From Methyloceanibacter stevinii (lineage in GTDB: Bacteria; Pseudomonadota; Alphaproteobacteria; Rhizobiales; Methyloligellaceae), in NCBI RefSeq assembly GCF_001723355.1, contig NZ_LPWE01000003.1, positions 1 to 64,000 on the forward strand: a DNA stretch of 64,000 nt. The letters run 5' to 3'. The notes beneath the pieces are model-generated. The model was not told the DNA's origin and did not search any database. It saw only the letters and a list, made by a program, of their open reading frames with translations. The position numbers were made by a program, and so were the translations under genes. This document shows positions 46,194 through 54,162 of this stretch, piece after piece. Each line of letters starts with the position of its first letter. Within the stretch, counting starts at the first letter, position 1.

Positions 46194-46676
46194 TTCCACC
46201 GCCGGATCCGGGAAGGTGCCATAGGGTAAGTCCTTATTGGCCACCCACTCGATGCATTTGGGAAGCTCTCCGTCCGTCTCGATGAATTCCTTCACCGCGT
46301 CATAGGCGCGAGGGAAGGGGATAAAGAGACCGATGGGCAGCTTCGTCTGATGGAGGTTTTCTACCCACTCTTTCAGGCGGCTCATGTCGCCGACGGACGT
46401 ATACTCCTCCTGATAGCCGCCTCCGTGCTTATGGTAGATGAGCAGAACACCAAGGCCAGGCATGCCGTACAGATATAAATCGAGGTCGACCCGCTTCCCG
46501 GCAAGATGATCTTCATTGTCGGTGCCGTAGAGTCCTTCTCCAGTGAGCAGCGCGCCGTCGTTGCCGGTACTGTTGAACCACTCTCGTCCTGGCGGTGCGA
46601 AGAAAAAAGGCCTCAGTTCCTCTGGCCTTGGCCAGCCCTTCACGTCCTCCGAGTTGAAGTATGTCGTTTTTTTCAT
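46167..46676 (-). CDS. Imm1-family immunity protein, no toxin seen
   Basis: 169 residues resembling the Imm1 family, which neutralises polymorphic (often contact-dependent or type VI) toxins. Family-like features are LGVLLIYHKHGGGYQEEYTSVG in the centre, LPIGLFIPFPRAYDAVKEFIE and GELPKCIEWV. No toxin gene is intact nearby, so it is an orphan. Base composition is clearly lower in G+C than the flanks. It overlaps the 3' end of the LysR gene on the opposite strand by 27 bases, and its ATG overlaps the TGA of a short upstream reading frame (ATGA). It may protect against neighbours' toxins. Confidence 0.7.
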   Translation of the reverse strand: MKKTTYFNSEDVKGWPRPEELRPFFFAPPGREWFNSTGNDGALLTGEGLYGTDNEDHLAGKRVDLDLYLYGMPGLGVLLIYHKHGGGYQEEYTSVGDMSRLKEWVENLHQTKLPIGLFIPFPRAYDAVKEFIETDGELPKCIEWVANKDLPYGTFPDPAVELEERFGKD

Positions 46677-46800
46677 AATGCGATTGACTCCAACCAGTCA
46701 CCATCGCGCGCGATCTCGACGATATCGCGTCCGGATCGAAGAGTCCGACGAACAGGTTGCCAAGACAAACTTCTACTACAAGAGCTAGAATAACGCTGAT
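46673..46800 (-). pseudogene. Possible gene remnant ending at the imm1-like start
   Basis: Minus-strand reading frame ending RDIVEIARDGDWLESIAL whose TGA overlaps the imm1-like ATG (ATGA). A second frame just upstream (VCLGNLFVGLFDPD) joins it naturally if one base is missing near 46740. The composite could be the end of a toxin or second immunity gene. No family is recognised; this rests on coupling and continuity only. Confidence 0.3.
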
Positions 46801-46958
46801 GCTTTTGGATCTGCGGCTGGGGCCCCGCGCTCAAATCGCTGCGCAACGGCGCGCGGGTCGTCAGGGTGCGGTGAGGGAGATAGGGCACCGGCATAGCTTT
46901 GGTGCTGCGCATGTGAACAGTTGCTCGGCGTTTCAAGCTACGAGGGTTCCTCATTGCC

Positions 46959-47516
46959 ATGGGAAAAGAATCACCGACGCCGGAAGCAGATTTGCGCCGC
47001 GCCTATGTTCAGGCAGAATGATTTAGATTTGCCGAAGAGCACCTCAGAAACAAGCTGTCGCAAAGCGACAGTCCGATCGTGGGGGCGTACGTAGGATTGC
47101 CATCGCTCGTACTCAATGCATTTGCCTGCGAACTCTACTTGAAGACGCTGATCCTGTTGGAGGGAAACAAGCCCATACCAACACACAACCTTAAAAAGCT
47201 ATTCAAAGCGCTCCGGGGCAAAACGCAGAAGGAGCTGGAACAAGGCTGGCTCAGCGACATCCCCACACAACACATGATTGCGGAGTTCTCGAAAGCGACA
47301 GGAGACGCATTGCCGACCGACCTCCGATCCGCGCTTGAGTCCGGAGGCACCGCTTTCCAATACTTGCGCTATGCTCATCAGACGGATCTGAGCCAAACCA
47401 AGTTCTTTCTCGGCAATCTTCCACGTTTGCTCAGGCAAGTTATTCACAGACGGAAGCCTGAATGGGTCAATCTAGGCCCTAGCTACGGCCCTCTACCCGT
47501 GTCGCAGGCTCCATGA
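46959..47516 (+). pseudogene. HEPN-like protein gene with an in-frame stop
   Basis: A frame from ATG 46959 (MGKESPTPEADLRRAYVQAE) meets TGA at 47019-47021 and then continues FRFAEEHLRNKLSQSD and NAFACELYLKTLILLEGNKPIPTHNLKKLF to 47516, about 185 residues in all. The AFACELYLKTLILLEG...THNLKKLF pattern and the RYAHQ segment resemble HEPN-type domains found in toxin-antitoxin and antiviral proteins. A start at GTG 47079 would give an intact but N-terminally shortened protein of 145 residues. The stop could be a real nonsense mutation (C-to-T in CGA) or a base error. Low G+C, in the same island as imm1. Confidence 0.5.
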
Positions 47517-47589
47517 CCCACCACGCAGTTGGCGTCAGTTCGCGTCCGACAATGTGACGTTGTCAGCTGGGCTAGATGCGTCGGGTAGC

Positions 47590-48063
47590 CTACTCCTCCC
47601 GCCACCGTGCAGCGGCTTGGTCGTCCGTGTCTTTCGCTTCGACCCAGTGCTCGCCTTGCGGGCCCGTCTCGCGTTTCCAGAACGGCGCGGAGGTCTTGAG
47701 ATAGTCCATGAGGAAGCGCGCCGCTTCGAAGGCCGCTTCGCGATGGGCCGAGGCGGTGACGACGAGCACGATGTTGTCGCCGGGCAGGAGCGTGCCCACG
47801 CGGTGGACGATCAGCGAGGCTTGCAGCGGCCAGCGCGATCTCGCTTCTTCTTCTATGCGCGCGAGCTCCTTCTCGGTCATGCCGGGATAGTGCTCGAGGG
47901 TCATGGCGGAGATTTCGCCCGCGCCCTCGCGAAGCGCGTCGCGCACGGTGCCGGTGAAGGTGACGATGGCGCCGATGTCGGTTCGGACTTTGCCCGAGGA
48001 GCCTTTGCGCAGCGCCTCGATCTCTTCGCCGATATTGAAGTCGCCCTCTTGGACGCGGATCAC
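47590..48063 (-). CDS. moaE: Molybdopterin synthase catalytic subunit
   Basis: MoaE inserts sulfur from MoaD thiocarboxylate into precursor Z to form molybdopterin. The 157-residue protein shows GAIVTFTGTVRD, LEHYPGMTEKELARIEEEA, HRVGTLLPGDNIVLVVTASAHR and the catalytic-site KTSAPFWKRE. The GTG start at 48063 has GAGGAGG upstream. Last gene of folM-like-uvrC-pgsA-moaD-moaE; it supplies cofactor for enzymes such as the molybdopterin oxidoreductase at 54163. Confidence 0.95.
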   Translation of the reverse strand: MIRVQEGDFNIGEEIEALRKGSSGKVRTDIGAIVTFTGTVRDALREGAGEISAMTLEHYPGMTEKELARIEEEARSRWPLQASLIVHRVGTLLPGDNIVLVVTASAHREAAFEAARFLMDYLKTSAPFWKRETGPQGEHWVEAKDTDDQAAARWREE

Positions 48064-48082
48064 GGCGCGCCTCCTCTCGAAG

Positions 48083-48337
48083 CTAGCCGCCCGTGACGGG
48101 CGGGAAGAAGGCGATCTCGCGTGCCCCCGCGATGGAGGCGTCGGCGCGCGCATGGGTCTGATCGACGGCGGCGCGGATCGTCTCTTCTTGCGCGAAGGCA
48201 TTCTCGAACTCGGGCCCGCGTGTCTTCAGCCAGGCGATGACGTCGGCGACCGTGCCGGCGCTTTCCGGCAGCTCCACGTCTTCGGACGCGATGCCGGTCT
48301 TTTCCTTCACCCAGGCGAAGTAGAGGAGGCGTGTCAT
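48083..48337 (-). CDS. moaD: Molybdopterin synthase sulfur-carrier subunit
   Basis: 84-residue ubiquitin-like sulfur carrier. It ends in the required Gly-Gly (FFPPVTGG), which is adenylated and thiocarboxylated. The N-terminal strand RLLYFAWVKEKTGI and AGAREIAFFPPV are family-typical. It lies 19 bases before moaE and 13 after pgsA. Confidence 0.95.
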   Translation of the reverse strand: MTRLLYFAWVKEKTGIASEDVELPESAGTVADVIAWLKTRGPEFENAFAQEETIRAAVDQTHARADASIAGAREIAFFPPVTGG

Positions 48338-48350
48338 TGCTTGGTTGCGC

Positions 48351-48977
48351 CTATTTCTCGTCGGGCATGAGATGGCGCAGCGTGGCGCGCAAATAGTCGT
48401 AGCCGGTGTAGAGCGTGAGGATCGCGGCGATCCACAACAGCGTCAGGCCGAAATTGGTGGTGTAGGACCAGACCTTGTCGCCGGCAGGGCCCGCCAGCAG
48501 GAAGCCGATCGCGACCATCTGCACCACGGTCTTCCACTTGGCGAGATTGGTGACGGGGACGCTGACGCTCAAGCCCCCGAGGAATTCGCGCAGGCCCGAG
48601 ACCAGGATCTCGCGGGAGAGGATGATGACGCCGGCCCAGAGCGACCAGCCGGCGATCGTTCCGTTCGCGGCCAGCATCAGCAGGGCCGCGGCGACAATCA
48701 GCTTGTCGGCGATGGGGTCCAGCATCTGGCCGAGCTTGCTTTGCTGCTGCCAGGCGCGGGCGAGATAGCCGTCCAGGAAGTCGCTGACGCCCGCGGCGAT
48801 GAAGATCCACATGGCGAGCCAGCGGCCCCAATCGGCCTCGATGAAGAAGCAGGCGACCATGGCCGGAACGGCGACGATGCGCCCATAGGTCAGGATATTC
48901 GGCAGGCTGCTGTAATGCCGCCGATCCGCGTTGTGGCCACCGGGAACGCCCCGTCCCGCCAATCCTTGTTCCGACAT
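48351..48977 (-). CDS. pgsA: CDP-diacylglycerol-glycerol-3-phosphate 3-phosphatidyltransferase
   Basis: PgsA makes phosphatidylglycerolphosphate. The 208-residue membrane protein contains the CDP-alcohol phosphotransferase motif DG-x2-AR-x8-G-x3-D-x3-D in FLDGYLARAWQQQSKLGQML and following DPIADK, and about five membrane helices. NILTYGRIVAVPAMV opens the domain. Start is taken at ATG 48977 (MSEQGLAGRG); an upstream frame to 49022 is also open. Between uvrC and moaD on the same strand. Confidence 0.93.
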   Translation of the reverse strand: MSEQGLAGRGVPGGHNADRRHYSSLPNILTYGRIVAVPAMVACFFIEADWGRWLAMWIFIAAGVSDFLDGYLARAWQQQSKLGQMLDPIADKLIVAAALLMLAANGTIAGWSLWAGVIILSREILVSGLREFLGGLSVSVPVTNLAKWKTVVQMVAIGFLLAGPAGDKVWSYTTNFGLTLLWIAAILTLYTGYDYLRATLRHLMPDEK

Positions 48978-49034
48978 GTCGTGATCACTCAACTGAAGTT
49001 CGTGCCTCCCAACATAACGCAATGGGCGGCGCTG

Positions 49035-50950
49035 CTAACCGCGTTCATGGAAAAAATCGTAGATCGTTTTCGCCATGTGTTCGCTGATGCCGCCAACGCT
49101 CTCCAAATCGGCGATTCCCGCCCGGCTCACGGCCTTGGCGGAGCCGAAATGCTGGAGCAGGGCCCGCTTGCGAGTGGGGCCGATGCCCGGCACCTCGTCG
49201 AGGGGCGAGGCGGTGATGCCTTTTTTCCGCCTTGTGCGGTGGGCGCCGATGGCGAAGCGGTGCGCTTCGTCCCGCAGGGTCTGGATGCAATAGAGCACCG
49301 GATCGCGCGGCTCGAGCATCAAAGTCTCCTTGCCTTTGCGGTAGATGCGCTCGCGCCCGGCGTTGCGGTCCGGGCCTTTGGCCACGGCTGCCAGATTGAT
49401 GTCGGTCAGGCCGAGCTCCTCCAGGACGTCGTGGGCCGCGGAGAGCTGGCCGGGGCCGCCGTCGATCAGAACCAGGTCCGGCATGGACCATTTGTCTTCG
49501 TCGTCGTTCTCGCGCTCTTTCAGAAGACGGCTGAAGCGGCGGGTCAGCATTTGCCGCATCATGGCGTAGTCGTCGCCGGGGGTGAGGCCGTCGCCCTTCA
49601 TATTGAATTTGCGGTATTGGGCCTTTTGGAAGCCTTCGGGCCCGGCCACGATCATGGCGCCGACGGGGTTTGTCCCCGAAATATGGCTGTTGTCGTAGAC
49701 TCGACGCGCTCGGGCGGCTCCTCCAGATCGAGAGCCTCGGCCAGTCTTCTATATATGTCGCGCTGCGAGGCGTGTTCGGCGAGACGTCTTCCTAAGGCTT
49801 CCTGCGCGTTCGTCCGCACATGCTCGACCAGGTCGCGCTTCTCGCCGCGCTGGGGCGTCAGCACCTCGACCTTGTGCCCGGCCTTCAGTTCCAGGGCGGC
49901 CGCCAGCAGGCTTTGGCCCGCGATTTCGTGGCTCAGCAGAATGTGCCGGGGCGGCGGCTTGTCGTCGTAGAACTGCGCGATGAAGGCTTCGAGCACCTCC
50001 TCCGCGGGCAGGGCCTTGTCCGCGCGCGGGAAATAGGCCCGGTTGCCCCAATTATTGCCCGCCCGGAAGAAGAAGACCTGGATGCAGGTCTGCCCCGCCT
50101 CCTGGTGGGCCGCGAACACGTCGGCGTCCTTCACCGTGTGCGGGTTGATGCCCTGATGCGACTGGATATGGCTCAGCGCCGTCAGCCGGTCGCGGAACCC
50201 CGCCGCGCGCTCGTAGTCCTGGGCCTCGCTCGCCTCTTCCATGAGGGCGCGCAGGCGATGCTTCACCTCATCGCTTTCGCCGCGCAGGAACCCCAGCGCC
50301 TCGTCGAGAAGCTCGCCATAGGCTTCTTCGGAGATCTCGCCGGTGCAAGGCGCGCTGCATCTCTTGATTTGATAGAGCAGGCAGGGGCGGGTGCGGGCCT
50401 CGTAGTAACCGTCGGAGCACGACCGCAATAGAAAGGCGCGCTGCAAAGTATTGATGGTCCGCCCCACTGCACCGGCCGACGCGAAGGGGCCGAAATAGTC
50501 GCCTTTGCGGTTGCGTGCCCCGCGGTGCTTCAGGATCTGCGGCACCGGGTGGTCGCGCGCAATCAGAATGAAGGGAAACGATTTGTCGTCCCGCAGCACC
50601 ACGTTGTAGCGGGGCTTCAGCCGCTTGATGAGGTTCGCCTCCAGGAGGAGCGCCTCCATCTCGGTCTTGGTGGTCACGAACTCCATGGCCGCCGTGTCGG
50701 CGATCATGCGGGCGATACGATTGTTGTGGCCGGTGCCGCGCGCGTAGCTCTGGACGCGCTTCTTCAGGTGCCGCGCCTTGCCCACATAGAGAACCTGTCC
50801 GTCCGCATCGAACATGCGATAGACGCCGGGGCCGGGCGGGGCGAGCTTCGCATGGCGCGCGATGACGGCGGCTCCCGTCTCGGGAATCGCGTCCGGTTCC
50901 CGCTGCAGCGGCGGGTTTGCGCTTTCGCTATCAGAGCTTTCCGGTGTCAT
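49035..50950 (-). CDS. uvrC: UvrABC excinuclease subunit C, one probable frameshift
   Basis: UvrC makes both incisions in nucleotide excision repair. After repair it has about 638 residues. Landmarks: GIY-YIG nuclease [20 protein letters not shown], the Cys-rich [15 protein letters not shown] region, UVR motif, [18 protein letters not shown] with the RNase H-like endonuclease region, and helix-hairpin-helix [16 protein letters not shown] plus ESVGGISE. One G is missing near 49700 (GAGGTCTAC read as GAGTCTAC), splitting the gene; the downstream part continues as DNSHISGTN then [10 protein letters not shown]. The start ATG 50950 is chosen near the conserved region; 50992 is an alternative. Confidence 0.95.
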
Positions 50951-51069
50951 GGAATCGTATTGTGTTGGCGCCGACGTCTCCGCGGGGCACACCTGTCATT
51001 CAAACTAGGGAGTGGCTCCGGCCACCTTCAAGGGTGCCCCTCGACGGGGCTTATAGTACAAGTATCGCC

Positions 51070-51825
51070 TTAGCCGGCGTCGGCGCGCCAGTTGAGGTGC
51101 CGCCCGCCGTCCAGCGCGATCATCTGGCCCGTGATCGACCCTGTCTCTAACAGAAAGCGGACCGTCGCCGTGATGTCACTCATGGGGACCGGGCGTTTCA
51201 GCAAAGTGTCACGGCATTCGCGCGCGAAATCCTCGTCCGACTGGCCCTCGAAGGGCAGCACCGGGCCGGGCGCGATGGCGTTGACCCGGATCTGGGGCGC
51301 CAGGGCCTGGGCGAGGGTACGAGTCGCGGTCCAAAGGCCTGATTTTGCGACTGTGTAAGTAAAGTGATGGGGGTTCAGCGCGTGAACCTTCTGATCGATC
51401 AGATTGATGACATTGCCCTCGACCCCGTCCGGCAGGGCCTTGGCGAAGGCTTTGGTCAGGAAAACCGGCGCACGGAGGTTCACCTCGTGATGCTGCGTCC
51501 AGCCGGTCTCGTCGAAATCGTCCGGCCAGTCCCAGGAGAAACAGGCGGCGTTGTTCACGAGGCAGGTCACTGGGCCGAGGGCCTTGGCGCTGTCCTCGAT
51601 CAGGCTCGGCAAGGCCTGGATCTCCGACAGATCGGCCTGAACGGCTGCCGCACGTCCGCCGAAAGCCTCGATTTCCGCCACAAGGCTGCGCGCGTCCGCC
51701 TCGGAGGTCTGAAAGTGGATCGCGACTCGCCACCCGGTGCGCGCCAGGTCTTCCGCGATGGCCCGGCCCAAGCGGCGGGCGGCGCCTGTCACCAATGCAC
51801 AGGCTTCCAAGGGGTTGGCGGCCAT
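51070..51825 (-). CDS. Short-chain dehydrogenase, FolM/pteridine-reductase-like
   Basis: 251-residue SDR. The NADP-binding ALVTGAARRLGRAIAEDLA is at about 10-28, NNAA follows, and the catalytic pair is in HHFTYTVAKSGLW. The INLIDQKVHALNPHHF segment and end sequence ALDGGRHLNW are typical of the FolM-like group that reduces dihydromonapterin or dihydrofolate, and this gene usually precedes uvrC in Hyphomicrobiales. Start at ATG 51825; a longer open frame upstream lacks a ribosome site. A T-run hairpin upstream (51864-51884) may attenuate its transcription. Confidence 0.82.
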   Translation of the reverse strand: MAANPLEACALVTGAARRLGRAIAEDLARTGWRVAIHFQTSEADARSLVAEIEAFGGRAAAVQADLSEIQALPSLIEDSAKALGPVTCLVNNAACFSWDWPDDFDETGWTQHHEVNLRAPVFLTKAFAKALPDGVEGNVINLIDQKVHALNPHHFTYTVAKSGLWTATRTLAQALAPQIRVNAIAPGPVLPFEGQSDEDFARECRDTLLKRPVPMSDITATVRFLLETGSITGQMIALDGGRHLNWRADAG

Positions 51826-51863
51826 AGTGTCCTTCGAGTCGTAGGCTGCTGCCGGAAATATCG

Positions 51864-51884
51864 GAAAAAACCCGCCAAGCGGGT
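51864..51884 (-). terminator. Terminator-like hairpin in the leader of the folM-like gene
   Basis: On the minus strand ACCCGC-TTG-GCGGGT followed by a T-run, 39 bases upstream of the ATG of the gene it precedes. A second small hairpin (TCCCA...TGGGA) lies just upstream. No minus-strand gene ends here, so this would be a leader attenuator. Confidence 0.5.
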
Positions 51885-52288
51885 CCCAACCAAGTGGGAT
51901 CGGCACTCTATGGGAGCGAAATCTGGCGAACAAGACGTGGTGCGGGGTCGCGATTCCGCACTGAGTCGCCCCGGCCCGCCCAGGTCGCCGCGGCCACCTC
52001 ACCAAAGTCCGACGACAAAACGCCTATCAACTGTGCATTTGGCCAAATAGGTAGGCTGACCAGAGCGGCTCTCAAGCCCAATGCGGTATCAAAAACTGCA
52101 AACCATTGCAGATAAGACACACTGGGTTCTTAGATTTCGACACAACCTTGCTTTTTCGTTGCTTCCCCAAAAGCCCTGACTATTGTCAAAGCCACGGGGG
52201 ACGTTGCACCGCGAACACAGCGTGTCAGCAGCATCCTAAACAACGAAATCAAGTCGTCAGGGACAGGCGAAAAGCAGGAGACTGGATA
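51885..52288. other. Divergent control region of folM-like and porin genes
   Basis: About 400 bases holding the porin promoter and the upstream leader of the folM-like gene. An open frame from 52106 into the porin has no ribosome site. No further gene is seen. Confidence 0.5.
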
Positions 52289-53053
52289 ATGGCTCGGCGT
52301 GATATTGCGGGGATCTTCAAATCTACAGTTTTGGGAGCGGCGCTCGTTGCGGGTTCCGCCCTTGCGGCACAGGCGCAAGATCCTGGAGACCAGGCATTTG
52401 GCCCCTTCGGCGGTGGCTCTGGTAACCAGCTTGAGCTCAGCGCTACGACAGCTTTCACCACGGACTACGTGTTCCGTGGTATTTCTCAGACCAACCAGAA
52501 CCCGGCCGTTCAGGGTTCGCTCGATGCATCCTACGGCATGTTCTATGTCGGCATGTGGGGCTCGAACGTCGATTTCGCTGACAGCCTCGAGATCGACTAC
52601 TACGGTGGTATCGCTCCGACGATTGGCGGTTTCGACCTCGATATCGGCGTCCTGTGGTACACCTACCCGGGTGCCAACGGCATCGACATCGTCGAAATCA
52701 AGACGGGCGGTTCGTACACCTTCGGTGATGCCTTCACCCTCGGCGTGACCAACTACTGGGGTACCGACTCCGACTACGACGTTCTTGAGGTCGGCGGCGA
52801 GTACGCCTTCGCCAATGAGTGGTTCAACTTCTTCACCCCCAGCGTCAGCGGTGTGGTCGGCTTTCAGTGGGCCGATGCCGGTACGGACTACACGTACTGG
52901 AATGCGGGTCTGACCCTCGGCTTCCTGGACAACTGGGCCGCCGATATCCGCTACTGGGATACCGATCTGAGCGATATTGGTTGCGGTGGCGCCCCTGGTG
53001 CCGGCGACAACTGCGACGGCCGCGTTGTCGGTACGATCAGCGCATCGTTCTAA
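52289..53053 (+). CDS. TorF-family putative outer-membrane porin
   Basis: 254 residues: signal peptide (FKSTVLGAALVAGSALAAQAQ) and a beta-barrel-like body with alternating aromatic strands. The family opening TAFTTDYVFRGISQTNQNPAVQGSLDASYGMFYVGMWGSNVDF, GFDLDIGVLWYTYP and the C-terminal GRVVGTISASF (ending in Phe, the outer-membrane insertion signal) are typical of the TorF/TIGR02001 group. Codon use is strongly biased, pointing to high expression. ATG 52289 with CAGGAG upstream. Own strong terminator follows. Confidence 0.86.
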   Translation: MARRDIAGIFKSTVLGAALVAGSALAAQAQDPGDQAFGPFGGGSGNQLELSATTAFTTDYVFRGISQTNQNPAVQGSLDASYGMFYVGMWGSNVDFADSLEIDYYGGIAPTIGGFDLDIGVLWYTYPGANGIDIVEIKTGGSYTFGDAFTLGVTNYWGTDSDYDVLEVGGEYAFANEWFNFFTPSVSGVVGFQWADAGTDYTYWNAGLTLGFLDNWAADIRYWDTDLSDIGCGGAPGAGDNCDGRVVGTISASF

Positions 53054-53076
53054 GACTTACCCAAACACTACCTTCC

Positions 53077-53110
53077 AAAGGGGCGCCGTTTCGGCGCCCC
53101 TTTTTCTTTT
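53077..53110 (+). terminator. Strong intrinsic terminator after the porin gene
   Basis: Perfect AAAGGGGCGCC / GGCGCCCCTTT stem with loop GTTTC and a trailing T-run, 24 bases past the stop. Confidence 0.93.
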
Positions 53111-53147
53111 TTGGTGCGCGTTTTCAGCCAACCCGTATGTTCAGGCG

Positions 53148-53876
53148 ATGACGAAATCGGAAGAGGGGGCCCCGTCGCCCTGTCCAGAATCAGCGCGGGG
53201 CGGTGTCGCGCGCGCCGGGGCAAATGCCGTCGCCACGATGGACGCTGTCGCAAAGGCTCACGCCATCTATACACCCGCCTCTTTGTCGTTCTACGACCTT
53301 GCGGTTCACGGTCTCTCCAATCGGTTCGCGTGGCGCTGTCCGACGTCGACGATCACGGATCTCTATCGGCGGTATCTGTCGGCGAACCACCTGGAAGCCG
53401 CGGTCGGCACGGGTCTTTTTCTCGACCGTGCCGGCACGGCGTTCGACCGCCTGGTCTTGCTCGACATCAACACGCATTGCCTGAGAGTGTCGGCGCGGCG
53501 GCTGGCGCGGTTCGAGCCGGAGTGCCGGGTGGCCAATCTCTTGGAGCCGCTGACATTGGATCTTGCGCCGTTCTCGTCGGTGGCGCTGACCTACGTGCTT
53601 CACTGTCTGCCGGGGTCCATGGCGGAGAAGCTCGTGGTGCTCGATCACCTCAAGCCACTCATGGCACAAGATGCGTGCCTGTTCGGCGCCACGATTCTCG
53701 GTGAGGGCGTGCGGCCCAACGGGCCCGCCCGATCATTGTTCAAGGTCTACAACGAGCGGGGCGTCTTCAATAATACCGAGGACAGCCTAGCCGCTTTGAC
53801 GGATGGTCTGAATCGCCGTTTTGCCCGTGTGGAGGTCGAACAGCGCGGCCTTGTCGCGTTGTTCGTTGCGCGCTAG
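53148..53876 (+). CDS. Class I SAM-dependent methyltransferase
   Basis: 242 residues. Motif I is weakly conserved (LEAAVGTGLFLDRAG near 85-100); the following LLDINTHCLRVSARRL resembles the post-I acidic loop and SVALTYVLHCLPGSMAEKLVV the motif IV region. The N-terminal IYTPASLSFYDLAVHGLSNRFAW is characteristic of a small group of methyltransferases. ATG 53148 starts just after the porin terminator; the ORF is open upstream inside the porin. Substrate unknown. Confidence 0.72.
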   Translation: MTKSEEGAPSPCPESARGGVARAGANAVATMDAVAKAHAIYTPASLSFYDLAVHGLSNRFAWRCPTSTITDLYRRYLSANHLEAAVGTGLFLDRAGTAFDRLVLLDINTHCLRVSARRLARFEPECRVANLLEPLTLDLAPFSSVALTYVLHCLPGSMAEKLVVLDHLKPLMAQDACLFGATILGEGVRPNGPARSLFKVYNERGVFNNTEDSLAALTDGLNRRFARVEVEQRGLVALFVAR

Positions 53877-53959
53877 GGGCGGGGCCTCCGGTTCTGGAGC
53901 GAGCACAGGTCTACGCGCACGCGGCCGGCGTACCCACTGCATTCCAGCGGTTCGGACAA

Positions 53960-54127
53960 CTAACCGGTGTGGCGATCGACCTTGTCGACGTCCTCGTCGG
54001 CAATTCCTTCCTTGAAGCTCTTTATGCCCTTGGCCACGTCTCCCATGACGTCGGATATCTTGCCGCGGCCGAAGAGAAGCACGAACAAGGCAATAACGAC
54101 TGCGATTTGCCACCAACTCGGTCCCAT
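53960..54127 (-). CDS. tatA: TatA/TatE-type twin-arginine translocase subunit (55 aa)
   Basis: Small membrane protein: [20 protein letters not shown] helix, the hinge RGK, then an amphipathic helix ([19 protein letters not shown]) and a short acidic tail. This is exactly the TatA layout, though short (TatA is usually 70-90 residues). It starts 36 bases after the molybdopterin oxidoreductase stop and on the same strand, so it may be a dedicated TatA; no tatB or tatC is nearby. Confidence 0.82.
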   Translation of the reverse strand: MGPSWWQIAVVIALFVLLFGRGKISDVMGDVAKGIKSFKEGIADEDVDKVDRHTG

Positions 54128-54162
54128 GGATTGTCCTCTTTCTCGTCTTTGAACATGTGGGG

